Source: Symbiotaphrina buchneri | Taxonomy: Eukaryota; Ascomycota; Symbiotaphrinales; Symbiotaphrinaceae | Reading direction: 5' to 3' | Length of the DNA: 64,000 nt | Assembly (NCBI GenBank): GCA_001599915.1 | Contig: BCIG01000002.1 | Coordinates: 744,001 to 808,000, forward strand | Part shown: in pieces, positions 1 through 10,040 of the stretch | How positions within the stretch are numbered: the first letter of the stretch is position 1 | Layout: each line of letters starts with the position of its first letter | Position numbers and translations under genes: made by a program | The notes under the pieces: model-generated | The model's database searches: none | Told to the model about the DNA's origin: nothing | What the model saw: only the letters and a program-made list of their open reading frames with translations

Positions 1-1615
1 ACATCGAATTGAGGGACGTCAAGCATTTCGCATACGGTCAATATGAAGATGGAGAGATCGCGATCTGGGCTGAGGGCAAAGCAGGCTGGTTTGACCTAGT
101 GCCCGCGCCAGATTATCAGGCCATACACGAACAGATGGTAGAGGCCATTGATATCCTGTACTTCGTGGCCGATAAATATCGCAGGGCAAGGAGGAGAGGC
201 AACAATAATCTGACAGGTACTACCGAGTCGATCTTCCAGCAGGTTTGCGATGCCTATAAGTTGAGAACGGTCGTCATTACCATACTCATTCACTTTTATA
301 GTACCCTGAACATACCGGTTACCGCTGTGTAGACGCCGACGAAGCTGCAGAGACAATCTACAAGCACAGGAAATTTCTGCTGTCCTCAATGGTCAAGGGC
401 AACGAGGACATACAATGGACAAAGACAGCAATTTTCCGGCATCTGATGCACAAGTTCCCAGTAAGTGCAACCCAGACAATGAAGAGCTCCGATTGTTGAC
501 AATGCACAGGAAGACTACGCTCGAATCAAATCAGATGCCGCCATAAACAAACAGTTAGCACAGCCACAGGAGGATACACTGGCTTCTGAGCCCTCTACTG
601 AAGTACTGGACGATAACAGTCCTAGTGAAATGTCATCAAATAAGGCTGAGACTCTCTTCAACCTATTGGAGACAGCAAGGGTCTCCAAGCGCTTTAATTG
701 CCGGCGAATGGGCCTGTTAGAATTTAGCCATATCCTGTGCGAAGACTATTCCATAGACGATCCGAACGAGGCGGAGGCGGTGCTGAGGGCTTGGGGGACT
801 GACATTCGGTGTCTGATGGAACAACCCAACGTTCACAATATTGAGTGGAGGAAAGTGCGCATCTACAGAGAACTTGGTTCGATAATCCTGACTGAAAGAG
901 AATCAAAGAGCGCGCGTGCACTGCCCTTGTTACGCAGGCAGGTCGAGGGTGGTGACAGTGATGATGGAGGCGGTTACCCAGTAGTCCAACGTCACCAAGC
1001 TTCGAAGGGAGGACTGAGATTGAAGAAAGGAAGCAAATATACACCGAGGAAGATTGATGACCGCCGGGACTTTGACGAAGACAGCAGCTCTGAAGTGGAG
1101 CAGAGCACGGTCGGGCAGTTGATCTCTGCCAACAAGAGGAAGCTGGACCAGGCTCAGCTAGAATCAGGAAAGCGGCTGTCCACAGAAACTCCCGAATTTA
1201 CAAGACCAACGGATCAGGTCACACCTTCCCACCGGGGCGCTTACCAGCGCCTGAGACTGGTGAAGGAACCTATCCCATCGAGCGCCCCGAATCGGGCCGG
1301 TGACGTCTGGCTTTGTGTACATGACGGCTGCTTGTACAAGGTATACGCAGCGAGCACCCCCAAAGGAGCTCAGTTCATCGAAGACCATCTCCAAGAACAT
1401 GAGCGGGACGAAGAAGAAAGGCTGGCGCTGGTCTACCAGGAAGGTCGCCAACATATGCCTATCGAGTAAGATACATCCATTTGCATCACAGACCAAGCTC
1501 ACAGTGACAAAGGAACTTGATCAATCGCATTCGCGAGCTGGCTGCTCGACGCACGACCCTGCAGGCTCGGGAGCCGAACATGGTGTTTCCGAAGCCTATA
1601 CGCAGGAGATACTAG
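1..1615 (+). CDS. RFTS-domain / C2H2-tail chromatin protein (5' partial)
   Basis: The 5' end lies outside the window. Exons: <1-242, 302-460, 510-1465, 1513-1615. The first exon encodes a segment (AIWAEGKAGWFDL, then YFVADKYRR) that resembles the RFTS domain (replication-foci targeting, DNMT1-RFD) found in fungal proteins related to Raf2 of the H3K9 methylation machinery. The acidic, Ser-rich middle looks disordered. Near the C-terminus there is a C-x4-C-x18-H-x3-H zinc-finger pattern (WLCVHDGCLYKV to HLQEH). The protein ends in a basic ..RRRY tail. The last intron uses an AAAG acceptor, which is less common, but the frame and the coding-like tail after it support the choice. No methyltransferase motifs are visible. 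By family resemblance it is probably nuclear and concerned with heterochromatin; a direct Raf2/DIM-7 equivalence is inference. Confidence 0.7.
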
Positions 1616-1979
1616 GTTTTCATGTCTCGATGGAAGATGGTCGCTGGAGAAACCCGGCCTATTTTTGGGTGCTGAGATGTTTAGCACGGACAGTACTTAT
1701 GTGTATTTTGGGCGCCATCATATCAACAAGTCCTCGATGTTCATGGAGGCCTTCGGATCAAGGAGTCTAGGCGCCGACGGTACCTTTTTCAAGACTGGGA
1801 TGCAGACGGGTCTCCTCGATCTGCCACCAAGTGTGTTATGCTCTCGTATGCTCTCGTATTAGTTCACCGAGCTAGAAGCGTCTCTATACGAATGGACGCC
1901 TATTGTGGGATCTGCAGCTTTTCGCCAAAGCCTTTTGGTTATTCTCAATCACGAGTTACAGCTCTCCACCCGCTCAACT
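1616..1979. other. intergenic, convergent 3' ends
   Basis: Sequence between the stop codons of two convergent genes. Short open frames here lack coding character and span both 3' flanks. It most likely holds the two 3' UTRs. I see no RNA gene or repeat. Confidence 0.6.
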
Positions 1980-3260
1980 TTATCGGGCTTGTTTAGCCCT
2001 TCTGCTCTTCCCTGGACGCTGCGGCCCCTTCCTCTCTCCCTTCATCTTCTTCACCGAGAAGCCACTCATATCGCCACTAGATATGGCGTCTCCGCTCTTG
2101 GAGAATCGCTTCTTGCCTCCAAACCCAAACTTGGAGTCCCGTTTTTGCCGTTTTACGTTAGGTCGGCCGCCGTTGGCCCTTTTGCCCGAGCGGTCTTTCG
2201 GTTCTGTCTTGGTTGCATCCTCCAATGCAACATCGAACATGTCCTCCTCGTTCGCATCCGCCACGTCCGCCCCTTGCCGCTCTAAATCATGTGGTCAGTC
2301 TGATTTGAAGAAGTATCTGATATGTAAGAAAGCTTACTCCTCTTGAGAGTCTGAATTTTCTCCAACGCCTCTCTCTTAGCCTTGTCCCTTTCCTGTAGCT
2401 TTGCGACCTGAACCTGCTTGCCGAATTTCTTCAAATCTCTCTGTCTTCTCGCCTCTGCAGCGGCTTTCTTGCTTGCAGCCTCGTCGACCAACTTCTGCTT
2501 GATTCGGCCCATGTGCTCATCACTCTTGACCATCTCGGCGACATAGTCTGTCGGGCGGGAGAAAGGGACACCCTCTTTCTTCAGGAGACTCCGCGCTTCC
2601 TTGACGGCGGATAGCGCTTGTTTGTAGAAGGCCAGCTCGCGATTCAGGTCATCGTCAATGTCCGGTATCTCGACCGGCTCATCGGATGTGATAGACTGAT
2701 GTTCGGAGAATGGTAATCTGGCAATAGGAAGAGCGATTGACTTGTAGGCTTGTATTAAGGCGGAGGTGTTGTTGATGGTAAGACGCTGATGGGGAAGTAG
2801 ATCGCCTCTGTCTTCCTCGTCAAGGTCTTCGAGGTCTGATAGGGGAATATCTTCTTCGTCTTCTTCGCCGCCCTCCTCGCCGCCTGCTTCGTCTGCAGAA
2901 TCTTGGTGCCCCTTCCTGTCCTCGAGCTCACTGTCGCTCTCGCTCTCATCCAGGCGTGCAATGTCAACCTGCGGCAAATTATTAGGCCAGCGGCTCTTCC
3001 GGATTGGGGCACTTGCGTACACCGTCTTCTCCCCCGAGGCTTTCATCGTCCGTTTCCCAATCACCATTTGGACCCTTGTCTGACCCTTCTTCGGGGTGAT
3101 CAAGTTCCGGCTCCTCGTTCTCCGGACTGGGTTTGCTGCCTCGTGTCCCAGCTCGCTTCCGCTTCTCTGCAGCCTTCCTCTGTTTCCTGTCATGCTCCAG
3201 CTTGTAATCAACCCCGAGATGCGCATCGAGGGCTGCCCGTAGTTTCCCCTTTTTGACCAT
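1980..3260 (-). CDS. EBP2: rRNA-processing protein EBP2
   Basis: Three exons on the minus strand: 3021-3260, 2338-2968 and 1980-2281 (introns 2969-3020 and 2282-2337, phases 0 and 1). The N-terminal half is basic then very acidic (Glu/Asp runs around DEAGGEEGGEEDEED). The core holds the EBP2 signature: LNRELAFYKQALSAV, FSRPTDYVAEMVKSDEHM and a KKFGKQVQVAKLQER helix. The tail is Lys/Arg-rich with a GFGGKKRF motif. EBP2 is a nucleolar factor needed for 27S pre-rRNA processing and 60S subunit assembly. The start is the first ATG (MVKKGKLR). It shares a short divergent promoter with the HSBP1 gene. Family assignment is firm; splice sites are inferred from frame continuity. Confidence 0.93.
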
Positions 3261-3604
3261 CTTGTAGTCTGCGCGTTACTCTCGTGCGGCAGCAGGCGAT
3301 GGTGAAGGTTTGGAAATGGATCCCGTAGGTGTGTCTCGACTTTGGCGGAAAATCACAAGAAGTGATTGTGAAAGTCGAGAAAGTTTACTCGGTACAAAAC
3401 TTAAAATTCCCAGACGGGATCTCATCGTTAAACGCTTGGCACGCTAAGCCTTGCGCAACCCCCCACCCCCCTTTCCCCCTTTCATTCACCTCCGCCTCTC
3501 TCTCCGCATTGCATGTCAGTGTCAAGCTGTGATCTCCAACAGGGCGATAATTGCTACAGTCCTCTTCGACATTGACTCAAGGTACGAACTACGATAGTCC
3601 GCTC
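3261..3604. promoter_or_regulatory. divergent promoter EBP2 / HSBP1
   Basis: About 340 bases separate the EBP2 start codon (minus) from the HSBP1 start codon (plus). It must hold both 5' leaders and promoters. It contains a C/T-rich stretch around 3460-3500, common upstream of fungal housekeeping genes. No specific site is assigned. Confidence 0.5.
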
Positions 3605-3969
3605 ATGTCGGTAAGCGGACAGCACGATCGGATCACGCCCAATGGACATCTCGAAGATCGGACGGTGAGCTCCGCTATGACCCTCTTCTCCCGCGCACAG
3701 CGCTCATCTCTCGATCTCAACAGGTCCACACCTCGGAAGAAGCCTCGGCAGAGCTCTCGGCCGTCGTCGACCAACTATTGAATGATCTGACAGACAAGTT
3801 CAAGAGGCTCTCTGATGAAGTGTTTGCCAAGAGTTCGTCCCCTCGAAACAGATTTTCACGCCGCTGATCGCCAGGACTGACGAGGCCGGTAGTGGACGAG
3901 ATGGCACGGCGATTGGACAACCTGGAAGCATCCATTCAAGCTGATGAGGGTCTCAGGCATTCAAAATAG
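3605..3969 (+). CDS. heat shock factor-binding protein 1 (HSBP1)
   Basis: A tiny three-exon gene coding for 81 residues: exons 3605-3664, 3724-3832 and 3893-3969 (introns 59 and 60 nt). The join gives an uninterrupted helix LLNDLTDKFKRLSDEVFAK continuing into MDEMARRLDNLEASIQ. This is the heptad-repeat coiled coil of the HSBP1 family, which oligomerises and is known from animals and plants to bind the trimerisation region of heat-shock factor; HSBP1-like proteins also associate with WASH-type complexes in animals. The N-terminal 30 residues are polar and poorly conserved-looking. The start is the only ATG in frame; an upstream TTG is ignored. Total length matches the family (about 75-100 residues). 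The fungal function is not shown by sequence. Confidence 0.85.
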
Positions 3970-4135
3970 GCCTCTTCATCAACCCCAACGGAGAATTAAT
4001 CAACCACAATCTGGCATGGATACAGGAGGGTATGGTTCAGGAATTAGACTTGTTTGATTTGACAAATCCGTTATTGCAGCGAAAAATATACCCAAAGACC
4101 ATAGTCGACAGACGCCGTATGCCATGCTTATACAT

Positions 4136-5277
4136 TTACAGCTCCTCCTTTGCGGCCTTGCCCGTGAACTGCCGGAGGATATTGATTCTAGACGTCAAAT
4201 CATCGACCTTTGCGGGTGCCAATCCACCCTTCTTTAATATCCCCTCCAGACGTTTGAGCTCCTTCTGGGCGTAGTCTTGACTCGTGCCAAGTTTTGTGAA
4301 GACTTTGACGTAGTACTGGGCGTACTTATCCTTGAGGCCTTGTGCAGCCTCCTGGATCTTCTCCGTGATGGTGTTTAGGCTCGCCCCAGCCACATACTCG
4401 GACACAAAAGAGTCCAATGCTTTCACTGTCCCCGCCTTCGGGTCCAGGGAGCCACCCACTGTACGGTGGGTACCGGCGTGCTCATTGATGAAGTCAACAA
4501 AGTCTCTTTCACTCCGACCGCCCTCGTAGGCCTGCGCAATGGTAGAGCCCTTGGGAAACCATTTGATAGTAGGGTAGGAGGACACCCCCTGTTCCTGGGC
4601 AGTTGCCTTGGCGTTTGGAGCTTCGGCATCAACCTTTGCGATAAGCACATCCGGCTCGCTAGTGAAGTCATTCGCCAAAGCCTCCCAGGTAGGCGCCAGA
4701 TTCTTGCAATCTAGTCGAGAGTCAGTGGGAATCGCATATGGTAGATCTTCTGGAACCTACGTCCACACCAGGGAGCAGTAAATGCCACCAACACATTTTG
4801 ATCTCCGCCGACGATCTCCTTGAAGGTGCTGTCATTCAGCATCTCAATATTACTGGGCGCGGCTTTCTTTGTCTTTGGTTTGATCCCGGTCTTTTCGGTG
4901 ATGAAGTTGGACAAGCTCTCAAGGTCCCGGCCACTCTTGTAATCAATGGGGGTGTCGCTCTTGCCATCGAACCATTTCAGGGTAGGGAATCCTTGCACGC
5001 CGAACCTCTGGCCCAGCTCCCTATTAGCATCCGCATCGACCTTCGCAATCGACACCTTGTCTCCAGCAAAGGCAAAAGCCTGGCCCAGTTCTTCGTAGAC
5101 GGGAGCGAGATTTTTGCAATGCCCACACCAAGGGGCGAAGAACTCGACCAACGCCGGCTTCCCCGACTGGAGCACTACCTTGTCGAAGTTTTCGGGAATC
5201 AGATCGAGTACGGCGGAGGCAGCATTTGCACCCAGCACCGCGAGCGATGCCAGCAAAAAGTGGCTAAGCCGAGGCAT
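4136..5277 (-). CDS. tigA: protein disulfide isomerase, ERp38/TigA type
   Basis: Two exons, 4761-5277 and 4136-4710, joined across a 50-nt intron that splits the second active site; product 363 residues. Residues 1-19 form a signal peptide (hydrophobic FLLASLAVLGANA). Two thioredoxin domains follow, each with a CGHC active site (residues 51-54 and 171-174). The C-terminal ~95 residues form the helical ERp29-like D domain (YAQKELKRLEGILKKGGLAP). The protein ends KEEL, an HDEL/KEEL-type ER retention signal. It catalyses formation and isomerisation of disulfides in secretory proteins in the ER lumen. This two-Trx plus D-domain layout matches fungal TigA/ERp38 rather than the four-domain PDI1. 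The start is the ATG immediately before the signal peptide; an upstream in-frame extension has no good initiation context. Confidence 0.93.
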
Positions 5278-6296
5278 GATCGGTTGGAAGGAGCACGTCT
5301 GGTCCCAGTGAAGTCTAGAGCTGCAGTTGCAAAGGGTGGGCGCAATTCCGTAGATGCAGGACGGTGGATGATTGCCCGCGTTGAATAGGTAGTTGGTACA
5401 GATCAGGGACGGTGGCACCAGGTAAGGGCGCTTTGAGGAGGCTGATCGGGACTATGTATTTATACGTACCATCAATCGAGGGGGCAAAAGGCCACAAAGT
5501 GACACCGTTGCAACTTGGGAGGCTCGGAGGGAAGCTTTCGGGTAACAAGTACCTTACACCAGTAAGGGACCTTAAGGTACCTGAGTAATCCAAAATACGG
5601 ACTCAGTAATCCGTAATTGTTAGGCATATTACTTACTATATTACGGAGCATATTATTTGGGATAATTGACGCGTACCTTAAGGTAGGGTACCTTAAGACA
5701 AGTTTGCCAATTTGGGTCTGTAACAGCCCCTGATTACTTGACACAGGTAAGGTATCTGGGTACTCAGTCTGCTCCTGGTACTTTGGATTCCAATGATTAT
5801 ACCCATGTATCCAGGGACACCTTTAACTAAGGCGAGGTAAGGTTGGTAGGTAAGGTACCTTACCTTGGTAGGTGCCTTAATTCGTACCACCAGCCTGTCG
5901 AGCTGTGCATCGACGACGACCAGCCTGCAGTGTTTTGGCCCACTCCTGATCACCTTCCTTCTCCTCTTCCTCCTATTCTTCTTTCAAGCAAGGATCAGCC
6001 AATTTATAATGTCAACAGCAGGCCGAGTCTGTGAGCACGCTGCATCCCTCATCGCATATAAGAGGTAGTACCTGGTTACGTGAGAATGGCCCATGGTGCA
6101 CAAGCCATCAGGAGCGAATGAACCCATCCTTTGAGTCCATTGTGTTTCAATGATGGATGATACCCCAAGGGGCTGGAATATTCCATGCAACATGCCTTTC
6201 TGATTAGCTGGAGCCGGAAAGCACGTGAACCTTCCCATCTTCGGTCGTCTCGTCGTTTCTTCCCACTTAGAACTCCGACGTCTCCGCGATATCTTT
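5278..6296. other. intergenic between PDI start and MKT1 stop
   Basis: About 1 kb that serves as the PDI promoter side and the MKT1 3' flank. I see no gene. It holds a dense cluster of GGTACCTTA-type motifs (annotated separately) and TAATCCGTA/TTACGGAGCA relatives of the TACGGAGTA motif around 5580-5650. Confidence 0.55.
5549..5885. repeat. cluster of TAAGGTACC / GGTACCTTA palindromic motifs
   Basis: Repeated short palindromic units: CCTTAAGGTACC near 5570, GTACCTTAAGGTA near 5673 followed at once by GGGTACCTTAAG, then AGGTAAGGTA and GGTAAGGTACCTTACC around 5840-5865. The units share the core TAAGGTACC and its reverse complement, often self-complementary. Spacing is irregular, so this is not a tandem satellite. 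The same family recurs in most large intergenic gaps of the window. Confidence 0.7.
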
Positions 6297-8933
6297 CTAT
6301 CTCCTCCCTGCGAGCCAAGTGTCCGCCTTCGTCCAGGAATCAATGTCTTTGACTTCGTCGGCAGCCGTTTTCGCGCCTTGGTAAACCTAAAAGTACCATG
6401 AGCCAAGGGATCGGCTGATTGCCGCAGGCGCGCTTACCGCGTCCCAAAATCTGAAGGCCATATCCAGGCAGCCTTTGTAGTCTACGGTATGCCTGAAATC
6501 ATTCGCCAGCTTCGAGGTAACATCCGACTTCAGTGATTCTGCTGTTGGATCAGGGTAGAGTGCAAGCTCGTCGAGGTAGGATTTCACAGCCACACCGAGA
6601 GCGCAGTCATTGCTATCCAGGAAGGGTAGCCTTAAAAGCATTAGTTCTTTCTCCCGAGAAGATCGCATTGCGTCATCTCTTTGCTGGACCACTCACCGCA
6701 GACCAATCTCTGTCCAGTCCGTGCGATTCCTATCCGCATCACCGTTCAAGAGGAGAGTGGCAATTGTGGAATCGAGAATATCACGCATCGTGGCACGTAC
6801 TGTTGATATCATTGACTGGTAGGCCAACAAGCTGCGGCTAAGAGGCCCAGTGAAGCCCACTTTCTGATGTTTCAATTTTGCAAAGCAGGCCACTCGAGAT
6901 ACTAATAAGCAGTGACGTTTGTCGGCATCTGATTGGTGAGCATGGGCATGAAGAACGGGACATCTGCATTGCTTACCGGACCCATTGGTGGGTGAGCCAG
7001 AGTAGGTTGCAAACATGCTAGCATCGTGGAGGTTACCCAAGCGTAACAGCTCGATGGCAAGAAATGCGGCTTCTTCCAGATGGTCTGCTGGCGGTAGGGA
7101 GCTGATCGTAGTAAACAAAGCCTTCCCCCACACGGTCAACGTATGGTTGCTGTTCGCGTAACCCTGTAGTTGGAGAAACCGCCATATTGTATTTAACAAG
7201 ATTTCCTCCTGGGTGGAGAGCAGCTACCGAACTTCAGTAATGATCATAGCTAGGCCAGGGTTGACGTACACTCCCATTGATCTTTGATGTCACACTCTCC
7301 TGTGTGAACGTCTCATCATTAAGGCACGTGATGGCAAAGGCCAGTGGATTGTTTTGAACCTTATCAAAGTCAGCTTGTGGGAGTATGTGATGGTCTAACT
7401 GGCTGCGGACTTCAGGCTTGCTCTCGGACGTATTGAACAGAGGTTCTTTGACATTCCAAGACGCAATCACCTCTTTAGGATAATCCGCCTGCTTTAAGCT
7501 GATGACTCTTACGGCAGCCTTGTCAAACCAGTAACGTATGCGGATGTCTCTGAATTGATATGAGCGAAAGAGAGAGTGAGAGATCAGAGAGAGTGCCAGG
7601 GTCCGATGTGGAACCAACTGGTCAAGCACTAGCGTCCTATAACTTTCGCCTTCACCACCATCGAGTGGTGGCGTCTCCTGAATCTCTCCAGAGGCTAGCC
7701 AGTTCAGTAAACGCGGCCCGATGACACCTCTTGAAAGGTAGAAGTAGAGTTCATCTGGCAACCGCTGACCCAGGAACTCGTGGGCATCCCCGGGAGCATG
7801 CTCGACATCCAAGGGCTCCACCTTTCCCTCCTTGGTCAGCACGACATGATGTCGAATTGCCAGACGCCCTCGTCTATAACGATCCAGATACTCGAGTTGC
7901 TGAACTCTCGCATCATCTTGATAGTGGTTGCACACAGCCGTTACGGTCTTTCCGAATGTCATCAACAGGTTGAGCGAGTCACGGATATTGAATGGCTTTG
8001 GATACAGCGTTGGATTCTCCAGTGGAGGGAAGGTGGGGAGAAACGAGGAGCCTAACAGGAGGCAGGCGTCGACAAAGACATCTGAATGAATTCCGCCAAG
8101 CGCGTCTTGACATGCGCGTTTGCTCAACCAAGAGAACTGCCGACCGGTAAAATCAAGTTCAGTAATAACCTTGTCGACATTGAACAGAAACAACTCCGAG
8201 GAACCAACAATGGCATCGACGAACTGGCTGGGTTCGTTCTCGAGGTAAGCAAGCTGGCGCATGTTAACGACAAGGGTTCTGGGAAGGGTCCGCATCGGAA
8301 GGGTACCTGGGCCCATGAAGTGTATGGCGCGATCATAAAATCCACTTTGCGTTGTCGCAAGATTTGTTGAAGGTATCGAAACAGACTTTCGGGAACAACA
8401 GCACCTGGCACATAGGTCAGCAGGTCGACGGTGCAAGGATGAGACAGGACTACCAGAAGCAGCAAAAGCGTCTCGAGCTCTCTCGGCTTCGCGCCGATCG
8501 TACAGGTCCCACGCCTGGGCATTGGCACGCACAGCTTCGGCCGTATCAGCCAGAGGGTCATCCTTCCTAGCGATATCCATGCCGCTGATAACGAAAACCG
8601 GAGTAATGCTATTGTTCTCCAACGAGTCGAGGTCCTGTTCAATGACACGCCCCAAGGCCAATGGCAAGCCACCAAGAGCAGCTAACAGTGGCTCTTGAGA
8701 AGCAGGATGGCCGAGAGGGCTGTCGGTACGCCCGAGCAGGCGCGCCAGGTAATGAGCTGCTTCAATGCCGATGACAGCATCTTTGAGTGCGGAGAAAGGA
8801 AAAGTACGGGCACTACTGGCTGCCCAAGCGTCGAAGGTGCGGACTGCGGCGTTTATTAGAGACCTTACATTGGAGCGGCAGGTGGAAGTGAGTGTGCGAG
8901 AAAGGGAGAGACAGAATGGAACGTACTTGGCAT
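6297..8933 (-). CDS. MKT1: Mkt1-like XPG-fold post-transcriptional regulator
   Basis: Eight exons: 8927-8933, 8454-8843, 8307-8404, 7270-8253, 6977-7208, 6697-6928, 6438-6630 and 6297-6386; product 741 residues, all phases consistent. The first exon is only 7 nt (ATGCCAA), spliced over an 83-nt intron with a TCTAATAAAC branch point. The N-terminal half is an XPG/FEN-like nuclease fold (VIGIEAAHYLARLL, ITPVFVISGMDIA, VDAIVGSSELFLFNVDKV). The C-terminal half is the Mkt1-specific region (HLEEAAFLAIELLRLGNL, KVGFTGPLSRSLLAY, TLLLNGDADRNR). In yeast Mkt1 works with Pbp1 on mRNA fate, including HO and mitochondrial-protein messages; whether it keeps nuclease activity is not evident here. The intron 6929-6976 is 48 nt and stop-free in frame. 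Function in this organism is by homology. Confidence 0.9.
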
Positions 8934-10040
8934 GATGATGGAACGAGCAGCAATGAGGGTAGAGAACCATCCAAGAAGGAGTGCCGCGGGTCGAGAAGAT
9001 GGCTGACAATTGGTGGTAGACACACTACCAACGATGGCTGTCTTGTTAGGATAGGTATGGGTGCTGACGACCGGTGTGCAGAATGTTGAGTGATGCCTGT
9101 TGAGTGGTCGTGAACTGTTCTCAGGATATCTGAGGTCAACAGGCAGGCAGGTAGCTTGTAAGATATGGTACGAACTTCGTACCTTAAGGTACCTTGACTT
9201 CTCCATCCCCAACCTGAGCTAAGGTAAGTTCCCACGAGAGGTACTAAGGTACCTGGAATCTGCTGCTCAGGGTTGGACCTTACGGAGTACACCATTTTAG
9301 CCTCTGTCCATCTCTTAGCTCCCGCCGCACAATCATTCAGGGCAAATTCAGTGGAGACTCTGACCCTACGGCGGTACAGATTCATTGCAAGATACAGTAC
9401 TACGAAGTCTCCAGGTCTATTATAGGTAGGACCTCACCTACGATAAGGTAGGTAGGTAGGTGCCTGAGTAAGGCCATCTTAACCTATCTACCTTAGGTAC
9501 CTTACATTGTCCAATGGAACATTGAGGTGAAAAGACATCTTACCAAATGCCTAGCTGCCACCTATGGTCGGAGTGACCTGATCGTATCCATGCCTCAGCA
9601 TCGTGCAAAACGTCCCTGTTCCAGCTCATCGTCGCCTGCCTTCGCCAGGCTCAGATATGCGCGCAAATGCTTTACTGAAGTACTCCCGACGGAAGCCTGT
9701 TAGCCAGGAGTCAAAGCCAAAGTCAAGCTGATTGCAATGAATTGCAAGATATATTACTCAAACGTACGGACATAATGATATTCCGTTAACAAGATGCTAG
9801 TGCAGTCGATGATCGCTAAAGTACACTGATGAAGCAGTCAATCATGAGCTTCAATGATGAGCTTCCATTCCATCGATGTGCAATCGACAAAGGGGTCATA
9901 AGGCGAGCATGAAGTGCAGCCTGTCGAATGATGAGGAGTGACCCGATGCGAATACATCCACAGACACGCCGAGCGACCGCATGGTAGGGTATCAGGAAAG
10001 AATGAACAAAGGGCTGGCAGCTGCCTGAGGTTTCACCTCT
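8934..10040. other. intergenic; MKT1 promoter and samB 3' flank
   Basis: About 1.1 kb without a recognisable gene. GGTACC-type motifs occur at 9178-9195 and 9240-9252, and a GGTAGGTAGGTAGGT run with CCTTAGGTACCTTA follows at about 9440-9505. A TTACGGAGTAC element lies near 9283. The remainder looks unstructured. Confidence 0.5.
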
